Positions 1 to 7,752 of a stretch of DNA of 20,510 nucleotides are shown piece after piece. The DNA lies in contig JAGCRI010000015.1 of the NCBI GenBank assembly GCA_017964755.1, positions 1 through 20,510 of the forward strand, in the 5' to 3' direction. The notes under the pieces are model-generated. The model did no database searches. It was not told the origin of the DNA and was given only the letters and a program-made list of their open reading frames with translations. A program made the translations under genes and the position numbers. Position 1 is the first letter of the stretch, and each line of letters opens with the position of its first letter. The stretch comes from Bacteroidales bacterium. Lineage in GTDB: Bacteria > Bacteroidota > Bacteroidia > Bacteroidales > WCHB1-69.

Positions 1-405
1 CCATCAAGTTATATACCCCCAGAAGAACATTGGATTGAGGACAGCACCGGGATTGTATGCGTTCAGTATGATTCAGCAACAAATGAATTTCGTTATGGTC
101 CACATGCCTCACATATAAAATGGAAAAAGTGGAAAATAACAACTCCTTATGATTGTTTGGCATGTGCAACTAATAGCCCTTACTGTGAGTGTTATTGGTT
201 TGGACGATTCAAAAAAAAGCGAGCGTCCCAATGGATAAAAAACAATTTTCAATGTGAATACGAATATGTCGACAGAACACGTAGCGGTTTGATTTGGACG
301 GTGAAAATCTATTCAAAGTCGGGAGAATTGCTTGAGGTTCATAAAAGAGTGTTGATAGGTTATTACACAAAAATCATCAATTTCCCGTTCAATGAGCAGA
401 AATGA
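1..405 (+). CDS. Unrecognised protein, 3' part only (N-terminus off the left edge)
   Basis: The frame is open from base 1 to a TGA at 403-405, giving 134 codons with no convincing internal start, so the gene begins outside the window. I do not recognise the family. The visible part is polar, rich in Lys, Tyr and Trp, and has a cysteine cluster (CLAC, then CEC) about 52-64 codons in. The second half looks like beta strands, and no membrane segment is seen. It ends within a few bases of the point where Rhs core sequence begins. By position it could be the immunity gene of a preceding Rhs tip cassette, but that is inferred from layout only. The stretch is AT-rich like the following cassette. Confidence 0.6.
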   Translation, partial: PSSYIPPEEHWIEDSTGIVCVQYDSATNEFRYGPHASHIKWKKWKITTPYDCLACATNSPYCECYWFGRFKKKRASQWIKNNFQCEYEYVDRTRSGLIWTVKIYSKSGELLEVHKRVLIGYYTKIINFPFNEQK

Positions 406-1261
406 CAACCAACGGCTACAGCTACCGCTACACCTCTCAGGCAAGGAAAGAGATGAGGAAACTAGTTTTAGTTGTTTCACGCCACGGTACTACAACTCCT
501 CCCTCTCCATTTGGCTGAGCGTGGATCCGCTCGCGGACAAGTACCCGAATTTGAGTCCATATACCTATTGTGCGGGGAATCCGGTGAGGTTGGTGGATGA
601 GGACGGGAGAGAAATTTTCCCACACCAGAATTTCCGAGGTACTGCATATGCAGCAGTTCACGATTATCTTCTGAAAAATAATTCGTCATACAAAAAAATA
701 TGTTCACGTTTTGCATCAACCAAGAAGTTTAACCTTTATCTAAATTGCAACGAGGGTGTCATACCTGACGGCAAGGAAGGATATACGAAATATAGCTATA
801 AATACGAGAAAAAAGGAGCCCCGAATATATATCCAGGAATTACAGTTGTCATTACAGAAGCAACCTCAACAGAAACTTTTGATCCACAGAAAGCACAGGA
901 AGAGGTCTCACTTTGGCATTTCTATATTGTAATTCATGAAATGATTCATTCTAATGAATCTCTGGATTATTCAATAGCCCAAAATAACATGAACCATAAT
1001 GGTTTTATGGATTTGATTGGATGCCAGATAGATCTATGGAACAATCTTAATAGCGATTTGAAATTGGGTTTAACTTCATCGCAAATTGAGGAATTATGTA
1101 TGTATGGTGCTGACGAATCATCCTATTTCAAAAAATATATAGCAACTGCCGCTTTTGCGAATGGGACAAGTAAGGAACAAGAAATTGAAAATTATTATCG
1201 ACGAGTAGAGGATTTGTTTAGTAAACATAGCAATATCGTCATTCCTAATAATGATAAATAA
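392..1261 (+). CDS. Orphan Rhs/YD-repeat C-terminal tip with a HEXXH putative metallopeptidase toxin domain
   Basis: This reads as 289 codons. Residues about 15-73 match the Rhs-repeat-associated core end seen in Bacteroidales proteins: SGKERDEET, a degenerate ARYY-type motif (PRYYNSSLS), LSVDPLADKYP, LSPYTYC, then NPVRLVDEDGRE where the constant core ends. Residues 75-289 are the variable tip. They contain HEMIH at 182-186, a HEXXH zinc-binding motif, with NHNGFMD at 201-207 offering a possible third ligand (H202). In polymorphic-toxin systems this position holds the toxic domain, so a zincin-like protease effector is the likely role. The nearly full-length constant core is missing. The first 14 codons are in a different frame from the Rhs homology (see 402-434), so the start at 392 may be artificial. 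The gene may be silent unless recombined into a complete Rhs gene. No signal peptide is seen. Confidence 0.7.
   Translation: MSRNDNQRLQLPLHLSGKERDEETSFSCFTPRYYNSSLSIWLSVDPLADKYPNLSPYTYCAGNPVRLVDEDGREIFPHQNFRGTAYAAVHDYLLKNNSSYKKICSRFASTKKFNLYLNCNEGVIPDGKEGYTKYSYKYEKKGAPNIYPGITVVITEATSTETFDPQKAQEEVSLWHFYIVIHEMIHSNESLDYSIAQNNMNHNGFMDLIGCQIDLWNNLNSDLKLGLTSSQIEELCMYGADESSYFKKYIATAAFANGTSKEQEIENYYRRVEDLFSKHSNIVIPNNDK
402..434 (+). pseudogene. Out-of-frame start of the Rhs core fragment (apparent 1-bp deletion)
   Basis: In the frame of the ATG at 402 the sequence reads MTTNGYSYRYT, which is what normally precedes SGKERDEET in Bacteroidales Rhs proteins. The SGKERDEET part lies one frame over and starts at 437. 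One extra base between 434 and 437 (ACC T-C TCA) would join them as ...YRYT-F/L-SGKERD. The frame upstream is closed by a TGA at 393-395, so Rhs homology begins abruptly here. This is expected of a displaced tip carrying just enough core for recombination. Confidence 0.6.
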
Positions 1262-1263
1262 CC

Positions 1264-1836
1264 ATGAGAGTTGAAAAATTTTTTCTGTCAATCATATTGT
1301 TGTTATTTTATGCAAACAATGTATGTACTCAAAATATCAGCATGCCGTGTTATAGGTACCAGTCCAATATTCATTCCATCGATTCGTTACTGACAGGCGA
1401 TGTAAAATTCAATATGCAGATTCGGTATTTGTCTGAAACCGAAATTTCAGTCGGCCCATTGTTTAGCAATGATACCAGCGAAAACTGTCGTTATATCACT
1501 TTTAAGAAAGATGAAGATGGGAATTGGTATGTTAAAGTAGGTGATACTTACAGGATTTTTTATTGGAAAGAAAAAGATTATTTGGCGGATTGTTGTATCC
1601 CCACATGCGAAGAAACTTTTCTATCGAAAAGAAATGTACGAATTTTGAACTCAGAGCATCTTTATCCTTTTGAGGTTCTGTTTTGGGGTGTTGTCTCATG
1701 CGATCATCCAACTTATTTATTTCATCAAACATTTGGAATTGTTGGTATTGAAAATATCCATAGTTATGATTATTTTAGAAAAGATTTTTTAGAATATCTC
1801 TTTCAATCAAATAAAGACACCCATCATCTGAAATGA
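1264..1836 (+). CDS. Small exported protein; candidate immunity protein for the HEXXH Rhs tip
   Basis: A 190-residue protein begins 2 bp after the Rhs-tip stop. Residues 1-22 form a clear signal peptide: basic MRVEK, then a hydrophobic FFLSIILLLFYA core, with likely cleavage near Cys21/Thr22. The cysteine there is not in a clear lipobox. The mature part is beta-rich with several cysteines (ENCRY, a DCCIPTC cluster, VSCDH), which would suit disulfides in the periplasm. I recognise no family. The position directly downstream of the toxin domain is the standard place for an immunity gene. If so, export would mean the toxin is neutralised in the periplasm or at the envelope. Function is inferred from context only. 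Confidence 0.6.
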   Translation: MRVEKFFLSIILLLFYANNVCTQNISMPCYRYQSNIHSIDSLLTGDVKFNMQIRYLSETEISVGPLFSNDTSENCRYITFKKDEDGNWYVKVGDTYRIFYWKEKDYLADCCIPTCEETFLSKRNVRILNSEHLYPFEVLFWGVVSCDHPTYLFHQTFGIVGIENIHSYDYFRKDFLEYLFQSNKDTHHLK

Positions 1837-1957
1837 TGGTTATGAGTATAATACCCAAAATTTCAGACAGCAAGTTCCCCAAAAAAAGTTAATTTTTCAT
1901 AGGATTTTGAAGATATTATAATAAATTTGCCAAAGAGGGTTAAAAGCATGAGCATTT

Positions 1958-2095
1958 TTATATGCCCAAGGATATTTTTTGAATGATTTCCGCGCTTTCT
2001 GCCCTTAGTTTTAATGAGTATTCAACTTGTTTGCCAATATCTTCAATAGTTTTGTCATCTGGTATATAAACTTGAATATTCATCAAATCCTTGTC
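1958..2095 (-). pseudogene. Severed C-terminal end of the HsdM-S fusion, after an in-frame TAA
   Basis: Immediately past the TAA at 2096-2098 the same frame continues for 45 codons: DKDLMNIQVYIPDD, a linker with IGKQVEYSLKLRAE, then AEIIQKI and a TAA at 1958-1960. This is the usual end of an HsdS specificity half: the last strand of the target-recognition domain followed by a conserved coiled-coil helix. Homologous proteins run straight through AAIPN(V/I)-x-x-KDL. The interruption therefore looks like a single nonsense substitution rather than a frameshift or an insertion. Confidence 0.75.
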
Positions 2096-3925
2096 TTAAA
2101 CATTGGGAATTGCTGCTCCTGTCCTATACATCATCATCTGCTTAAGAAATAGCGGACTGTGCAGGTAGTACAGCAGAAAGTACCTGTTTATGCGTGGATT
2201 CCTTAAAACTCTGAATCCATTTGTGCAGATAGCACCTGAATGATCTTTTGTAACAATAGCAGTAGCATGTTTTTTTGTCCCTACTGAATTTCCGGCTATA
2301 GCAGTAATTATATCTCCGTCATTTAATTCAAAAGTCGCCCTGCTCGGCAGTTCGTGTACTTGATAGGTTGTTGAATTTATTATTTCAAACGAATAAGCAT
2401 TGATGTCGGATAATTCAATATATTCCACAGTCATATCACTGTGTTTCAACTTGTTGCTTTTAACTTTTACAATGTCAACAATGTCACAAAGTGAAACTGT
2501 ATGGTTAGAAATTTGATTAAAAATTTTCCTGTTTGCAGGCGAATAAAAGTCATAATCCATTCTGCCTGAAAGTTCATCAAAAGGCAATGCAAAAGATGAA
2601 TCTGAATTTATATTTCCTGTTTTTGTAAACAATTGGAAATCTTTAATGACAGATGTGAAATCTTCATCGAGCACAGGCTTGCCGTTTTTGGTAACAATAG
2701 TACCGTTATTGGTTTTCTTATAAAGTGGAGTTCCGTTTTTATTTCCTTGATAACCTAACTTATTGATTTTCCCGAAGAAAATGGAATAAGGGTTGTTTTC
2801 TTTTATTGATTTCTTTTTTAAAAACAACAATGAGGTTTTTACGCCTGTTCCGTATGGAATAAAGGTTTCCTGTGGTAAATTGACAACACCAATGATTTGC
2901 GCTTTTTCCTTAATATAGTATCGCAAATATTCTAAAGAAGGATTTTCAAAATGTCCGTTAGGCAGTACTATAGCCATTCGACCGCCTTCTTTAAGTAATT
3001 GCAGGCATCTTTCAATAAAAAGTATTTCAGTGGGTTGGCCGCCTGTCAATGTTTTTGTTTGTATCCAAAAATTGTTTTTGTTATGCCATTTGTAGCCTAA
3101 ATCGTATTGTGATAAAATCGCAGTATCGCTAATTTTTCCAGACGCGCCAAAAGGAGGATTCGTCAATAAAACATCAAATCCATCATGCGTATTTGTTGAA
3201 TGTTCTGATAACAGTAGTTTAATCACATCAATATCTTCTAAAGAATTATGGCAAAAAATGTTATTCCTGATATTCGCTTCCAGTAAGAATTTCATTCTTG
3301 CGATTTTAGCAATATCCTTATTAATGTCTATGCCGAAAATCCATTTCCCGATAAGTTGTTTTGCATCGCAGTTATTATTGTTATCCATAATGTGGTGATA
3401 TGCAGAATAAATGAACCCACCACTGCCGCAGCACGGATCTATCACCGTTTCACCATATTGGGGATTAATTATTTTCACGCAAAAATCGACTACAGGCTCT
3501 GGAGTAAAAAATTGTCCTTTCCCGTCCTTCTCTTTGTGTGAAAGAAATTTCTGAAAGGCAAGCCCTTTGGAGTCATTTGAAGAATCTGTCAATGATACTT
3601 CTTGTAATTTGTTGACTATAAAGCCCAAAGATAAATTTGAAAGACGGATTTTCTCATCTTCTTCAAATATATCTTTATATGTATCTTTTGTATTGTCAAA
3701 TAAAGACTTGATACGTTGAATGAATGTATTGCAGGACTCACCTTTTTTTAATAGGTTATATTCTTCACTTGAAATTTGAAAAGCGTGAGAATTAGTGTTT
3801 TCATCTACTATTTTAATGAATAGGATTTTAAGGAATTCATTTAGGGTTTGTTGCGGTGACAAGCCTTCATTAGCATAAATGTAATCGTGAATTTCTTCAA
3901 ATTTCTTAAGCAGATTTAATACCAT
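2096..3925 (-). CDS. N-6 adenine DNA methyltransferase (HsdM) fused to half an HsdS, prematurely stopped
   Basis: This would methylate adenine at a specific DNA site in a type I-like system. Of its 609 codons, residues 1-120 are the helical HsdM N-terminal domain. KGQFFTP at 136-142 and DPCCGSGGF at 163-171 (motif I, S-adenosylmethionine binding) open the catalytic domain, and NPPF at 256-259 is the adenine-specific motif IV. From about 445 an HsdS-like target-recognition domain follows, ending at TGAAIPNV and then TAA. The missing 45 codons lie directly downstream in frame (1958-2095) and include the dimerisation helix, so the product may be inactive. No HsdR helicase-nuclease and no second HsdS half is in the window. 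No PD-(D/E)XK nuclease is visible at the N-terminus, so a type IIG enzyme is unlikely. The gene starts 34 bp after the acyltransferase and is more AT-rich than it, which suggests acquisition. Confidence 0.85.
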   Translation of the reverse strand: MVLNLLKKFEEIHDYIYANEGLSPQQTLNEFLKILFIKIVDENTNSHAFQISSEEYNLLKKGESCNTFIQRIKSLFDNTKDTYKDIFEEDEKIRLSNLSLGFIVNKLQEVSLTDSSNDSKGLAFQKFLSHKEKDGKGQFFTPEPVVDFCVKIINPQYGETVIDPCCGSGGFIYSAYHHIMDNNNNCDAKQLIGKWIFGIDINKDIAKIARMKFLLEANIRNNIFCHNSLEDIDVIKLLLSEHSTNTHDGFDVLLTNPPFGASGKISDTAILSQYDLGYKWHNKNNFWIQTKTLTGGQPTEILFIERCLQLLKEGGRMAIVLPNGHFENPSLEYLRYYIKEKAQIIGVVNLPQETFIPYGTGVKTSLLFLKKKSIKENNPYSIFFGKINKLGYQGNKNGTPLYKKTNNGTIVTKNGKPVLDEDFTSVIKDFQLFTKTGNINSDSSFALPFDELSGRMDYDFYSPANRKIFNQISNHTVSLCDIVDIVKVKSNKLKHSDMTVEYIELSDINAYSFEIINSTTYQVHELPSRATFELNDGDIITAIAGNSVGTKKHATAIVTKDHSGAICTNGFRVLRNPRINRYFLLYYLHSPLFLKQMMMYRTGAAIPNV

Positions 3926-3959
3926 AATTGCACTTATGTTATTTAAAATTCCCGATAAC

Positions 3960-4841
3960 CTACTCTATCGTTATTTTGTGCTTCCAGCGTCTGTGGCTCC
4001 AAAGCCAGAAGGCAGGCGCTTGGCGGATTGTCGCTTCAAGAAGCGCGGTGTAACGCTTGCATACGAAGCCGTATTCTTCCTCCTGCGGCTTGTCTGTAAT
4101 CAACTCTAATTCAACACTATAGTAGCCTCGTTTTTCTTTTATTACATGATAATAAAGCACGGGAATGTCATATTTTTTTGCGAAATATTCGCTTCCGTAG
4201 ATAACGGCGGAGGGCTGGTTCAGAAACATTGTTTTGAACGCCTTTTCGGGGTTCGCCGGCGACTGGTCGCTGAGCATCATGTAGGCGCAGGGACGGCGGT
4301 TCTGAATATTTTCGGCAAAGACTTGGCGCACCGTGTCGGCGAAGACAACCTGCGTGCCGTAGCGGGTGCGTGCCCTGTTAATCAGCGTCTCGAATACCTT
4401 GTTACTGTTCGGCTTCCCTACGCCAATGCCATGGTGCTTGAACATACTTTCGAGTTCCAGTATCATCCACTCCCAGTTGTTGTAATGGCTCGACATCAGA
4501 ATCACGCTCTTCCCTTCGTCAAAATAGCGGTTTGCCAATTCCGGATTTTTGCATTTGTAGCGTTTTTCCAACTGTTTCCGGCTCAAAGTGAGCATTTTGA
4601 TCATTTCGGCGGCAATATGCGCCAAATGTCGGTAATAGTCGCTTGCTATTTGCTTTATCTCTTCCTCGGATTTTTCTGGAAAAGAGTTCCTGAGATTAGA
4701 AAAAACGACTGCTTTTCTGTATTTGAGCAGATACCGTGTCACCAAGTAAAATATGTAGGCCAATCCGTATAAAATCGGTAGTGGCAGCAGCGACAGCGGG
4801 TATAATACTAACCAGAAAAGCAGTCGGGTCAACATTGACAA
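3960..4841 (-). CDS. Lipid A biosynthesis acyltransferase, LpxL/HtrB family
   Basis: An inner-membrane enzyme of 293 residues, a usual length for the family, that transfers a secondary acyl chain to the lipid A precursor during outer-membrane synthesis. An N-terminal hydrophobic anchor (about residues 5-35) is followed by NLRNSFPEKS, typical of the family. The catalytic HX4(D/E) motif is HYNNWE (H119, E124). A DQSP motif near 193 and an aromatic/basic end WLWSHRRWKHK also fit. It starts 8 bp after the dikinase stop and is probably co-transcribed with it. Which acyl position it serves (LpxL- or LpxM-like) cannot be told from sequence, so no symbol is given. Confidence 0.9.
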   Translation of the reverse strand: MSMLTRLLFWLVLYPLSLLPLPILYGLAYIFYLVTRYLLKYRKAVVFSNLRNSFPEKSEEEIKQIASDYYRHLAHIAAEMIKMLTLSRKQLEKRYKCKNPELANRYFDEGKSVILMSSHYNNWEWMILELESMFKHHGIGVGKPNSNKVFETLINRARTRYGTQVVFADTVRQVFAENIQNRRPCAYMMLSDQSPANPEKAFKTMFLNQPSAVIYGSEYFAKKYDIPVLYYHVIKEKRGYYSVELELITDKPQEEEYGFVCKRYTALLEATIRQAPAFWLWSHRRWKHKITIE

Positions 4842-4849
4842 ATCAATGG

Positions 4850-7594
4850 TTACTTACCGCAGCCGCAGCCACATTTTTCGGCTTTGATGGCAGCCTGAGC
4901 GGCGGCCAAGCGAGCCACAGGGACGCGGAACGGTGAGCATGATACGTATGTCATACCTGTCTTGTAGAAGAATTCCACTGAATCGGGGTCGCCGCCGTGT
5001 TCGCCGCAAACACCGACTTTCAGTTTCGGATTCACGAAGCGGCCGCGCTGTACACCAGCCTGTACGAGTTGTCCGACACCGACTTGGTCAAGAGTCTTGA
5101 ACGGGTCAGCAGGGATAATCTTCTTTTCAATGTACTCGTGGATGATTTCGTTAACGTCATCGCGTGAGAAGCCTAACGTCATCTGTGTGAGGTCGTTAGT
5201 TCCGAATGAGAAGAATTGTGCAACTTCAGCGATTTCGTCAGCCATGAGGGTTGCGCGCGGAATCTCAATCATTGTACCGTACAGGTATTCAATCTTAAGA
5301 CCGAATTTGGCTTCAACTTCAGCGTGAACTCTGTCAGCGATTTCTTTCTGATGTTTGAGTTCCTTCACGTCAATTGTAAGCGGAACCATGATTTCGAGGC
5401 GCGGATCAAAACCTTCCTTCATAAGTTCTGCTGTTGCTTCGAAGAGTGCGCGGAACTGTGTTTCGGAGATTTCCGGATAAACGATACCGAGACGTACGCC
5501 ACGGAGACCCATCATCGGGTTGACTTCGTGGAGACCGTCAATACGTTTTTTGATTTCTTCGTAGCTCATGCCTCTCTCTTTGGCAGTGATGCGCTGTTTC
5601 TCTTCAGTCTGCGGGACAAATTCATGCAATGGCGGGTCCATAAGACGGAATGTCAGCGGTTTGCCGTCCATAACTTTCAGAGTTCCCTTCGCTGCTTCGC
5701 GGATGTAAGGTTCAAGTTCGTTCAGAGCGGCAACTCTCTCCTCTTTTGTATTTGCAAGAATCATGTTGCGGAGTTTTTCGAGAGGTTTCTCGCTGTTTTT
5801 GCCGTAGAACATGTGTTCGATACGGAACAGACCGATACCTTCTGCTCCGAAGTTGATTGCGTTCTGTGCATCCTCCGGAGTATCGGCGTTGGTGCGGACA
5901 CCCATCTTGCGATATTTGTCAACAATAGCCATGAACTCTTGGAAACGCGGGTTCTCCGTAGAATCGATCATGTTGACTGCTTCACCATAGACATAACCTT
6001 TTGCGCCGTTGAGTGCGAGGGTTTCGCCTTCTTTGTAGATTTTGCCGTCAATTGAAACGGTGCGTGCGTTCATGTCAATCTTAACGGCGTCGCAACCGAC
6101 TATGCAGCATTTGCCCCAGCCGCGTGCCACGAGGGCGGCGTGTGAGGTCATACCTCCGCGTGCGGTGAGGATACCGTCAGCAGCGCGCATACCTTCAACG
6201 TCTTCAGGGTTGGTCTCTTCGCGGACAAGGATGTTTTTGATTTTCTTTGCAGTGTAGGCTTTTGAAACTTCGCTGTCGAGTGCGATTACGCCGACCGCGC
6301 CGCCAGGACCTGCCGGAAGACCTTTAGCGATGACGGTGTGTTTTTTCTCGTCAGCGGCTTCCAAAATCGGGTGGAGAAGTTCGTCCATCTGTGCCGGAGC
6401 AAGTCTCATGACAACTTCCTTATCTTCGATGCGGCCTTCGTGAAGCATATCAAGTGCCATATTCAAAGCGGCGATACCTGTACGTTTTCCTACGCGGCAC
6501 TGCAACATGAAGAGGTGGCCTTCCTGAATTGTGAACTCAATGTCGAGCATGTCTTTGTAGTTGTCTTCCAAGATAGCGCGGATTTCGCACAATTCCTTGT
6601 AAGTTTCGGGCATAAGCTCCTGCATTGAGTGCATGTGCTTGTTCTGCTCGTTTTTGGTTTCGTCGTTGAGCGGGTTCGGGGTGCGGATACCGGCAACCAC
6701 GTCTTCGCCCTGTGCGTTGATGAGCCATTCACCATAGAACTGGTTCTCGCCGGTGGCGGGGTTACGGGTGAAAGCAACGCCTGTAGCTGATGTTTCGCCC
6801 ATGTTGCCGAATACCATAGCCTGGACGTTGACTGCAGTACCCCAGTCATCCGGAATACCTTCGATACGGCGGTATGAAACCGCTTTCTGTCCGTTCCAGC
6901 TCTTGAAGACAGCCTTGATACCGCCTTCCATCTGAGCTTTAGCGTCATCCGGGAACTCTTTTCCGAGTTTTTCTTTGATGACAGCTTTGAACTTTGTGGC
7001 AAGTTCCAAAAGTTCTTCAGCCTTTATGTCAGTATCTGACTTGTAGCCTCTCTTTTCTTTATATTCGTCAAGAATATCGTCTAAAATCTTACGGATACCG
7101 ACTCCGTCAACAGGAGCGATACCTTCGGCCTTTTCCATGACGACGTCAGCGTACATCATGATAAGACGGCGGTATGAGTCATAAACGAAACGCGGATTGT
7201 TTGTTTTCTTAATCAAACCGGGCATTGTCTTTGATGAAAGGCCGATGTTGAGTACGGTGTCCATCATGCCGGGCATAGAGGTGCGGGCACCTGAACGGCA
7301 GGAGACCAAAAGCGGGTTTTCGGGGTCATCGTATTTGCGCCCCATGATTTTTTCAACATTCTCCATCGCTTTCCAAACGGTGTCCATAAGTCCCGTAGGA
7401 AGTTGGCAGTTGTTCTGGTAATAAGCTGTACAGCATTCTGTTGTAATGGTAAGACCAGCTGGGACAGGCAATCCTAACAGACACATTTCAGCGAGGTTTG
7501 CGCCCTTGCCGCCCAAAAGGTTTTTCATTTCGGCTTTTCCCTCAGCGGTCTTTCCACCAAAGGTGTAAACATACTTTACTTCACTCATTTTCAA
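4850..7594 (-). CDS. ppdK: Pyruvate, phosphate dikinase
   Basis: It interconverts pyruvate, ATP and phosphate with PEP, AMP and pyrophosphate, acting at the PEP-pyruvate node in anaerobes. The protein has 914 residues, slightly longer than typical. The N-terminal ATP-grasp domain has LLGGKGANLAEM and SCRSGARTSMPGMMDTVLN. The central swivelling domain carries the phospho-histidine motif GGMTSHAALVARG; the adjacent Thr is the usual regulatory site. The C-terminal TIM barrel shows GIGLFRIEHMF, MGLRGVRLG, GTMIEIPRA, SFGTNDLTQ and CGEHGGDP with the catalytic Cys. All key residues are present. The last residues, EKCGCGCGK, are an unusual cysteine-rich tail. A second Met two codons in (MSEVK) could also serve as the start. 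Confidence 0.97.
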   Translation of the reverse strand: MKMSEVKYVYTFGGKTAEGKAEMKNLLGGKGANLAEMCLLGLPVPAGLTITTECCTAYYQNNCQLPTGLMDTVWKAMENVEKIMGRKYDDPENPLLVSCRSGARTSMPGMMDTVLNIGLSSKTMPGLIKKTNNPRFVYDSYRRLIMMYADVVMEKAEGIAPVDGVGIRKILDDILDEYKEKRGYKSDTDIKAEELLELATKFKAVIKEKLGKEFPDDAKAQMEGGIKAVFKSWNGQKAVSYRRIEGIPDDWGTAVNVQAMVFGNMGETSATGVAFTRNPATGENQFYGEWLINAQGEDVVAGIRTPNPLNDETKNEQNKHMHSMQELMPETYKELCEIRAILEDNYKDMLDIEFTIQEGHLFMLQCRVGKRTGIAALNMALDMLHEGRIEDKEVVMRLAPAQMDELLHPILEAADEKKHTVIAKGLPAGPGGAVGVIALDSEVSKAYTAKKIKNILVREETNPEDVEGMRAADGILTARGGMTSHAALVARGWGKCCIVGCDAVKIDMNARTVSIDGKIYKEGETLALNGAKGYVYGEAVNMIDSTENPRFQEFMAIVDKYRKMGVRTNADTPEDAQNAINFGAEGIGLFRIEHMFYGKNSEKPLEKLRNMILANTKEERVAALNELEPYIREAAKGTLKVMDGKPLTFRLMDPPLHEFVPQTEEKQRITAKERGMSYEEIKKRIDGLHEVNPMMGLRGVRLGIVYPEISETQFRALFEATAELMKEGFDPRLEIMVPLTIDVKELKHQKEIADRVHAEVEAKFGLKIEYLYGTMIEIPRATLMADEIAEVAQFFSFGTNDLTQMTLGFSRDDVNEIIHEYIEKKIIPADPFKTLDQVGVGQLVQAGVQRGRFVNPKLKVGVCGEHGGDPDSVEFFYKTGMTYVSCSPFRVPVARLAAAQAAIKAEKCGCGCGK

Positions 7595-7644
7595 TAAATT
7601 AAAGGATTTATAATTAAAGTTTTTCTCTAAATTTTTTCAAACTG

Positions 7645-7652
7645 CAAAGATA
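7645..7652 (-). promoter_or_regulatory. Probable -7 box for ppdK
   Basis: On the minus strand this reads TATCTTTG, fitting the Bacteroidota -7 consensus TAnnTTTG, about 50 nt ahead of the ppdK ATG at 7594. The best -33 candidate is TTTC at 7673-7676, 20 bp upstream, a three-out-of-four match. It would drive ppdK and the acyltransferase, and possibly the methyltransferase behind them. Confidence 0.55.
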
Positions 7653-7664
7653 AGTTTTTTTTTA

Positions 7665-7697
7665 TTTGATATGAAAATAAAAAAAATTGTATTTTTG
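7665..7697 (+). promoter_or_regulatory. Probable promoter of the pnuC-to-tilS unit
   Basis: TTTG at 7665-7668 and TATTTTTG at 7690-7697, separated by 21 bp, match the Bacteroidota -33/-7 pair (TTTG / TAnnTTTG). Transcription would start near 7704, leaving a leader of about 50 nt. An ATG at 7687 lies inside the promoter, so it cannot be the translation start. The leader is too short for a TPP-type riboswitch and none is seen. Confidence 0.6.
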
Positions 7698-7752
7698 CTT
7701 TTTTCTGTTACAACAACAGATATTGTTTTTATTAATTACTAAAACCAAAAAG

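Noticed and set aside
1837..1957. A further gene or terminator between the Rhs cassette and the methyltransferase relic
   Set aside because: The 121 bp hold no coding frame of note and no GC-rich hairpin with a T run; I see nothing definite.
2096..2098. Programmed readthrough of the TAA in the methyltransferase
   Set aside because: No supporting downstream structure or known recoding context was seen; a nonsense mutation is simpler.
2096..3925. Type IIG restriction enzyme (nuclease and methylase in one chain)
   Set aside because: The N-terminus is the helical HsdM domain and no PD-(D/E)XK motif is visible.
5216..6055. A 279-codon open frame on the plus strand inside ppdK
   Set aside because: It is antisense to a highly conserved gene. 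The product is Phe/Cys/His-rich with no recognisable domain, as expected from the complement of ppdK codons.
7687..7752. A 22-codon N-terminal extension of PnuC
   Set aside because: Its ATG lies within the predicted promoter, and the added residues (MYFCFFLLQQQ...) do not fit the family.
7698..7752. A TPP or other riboswitch ahead of pnuC
   Set aside because: The leader is only about 50 nt and no conserved riboswitch core was found.
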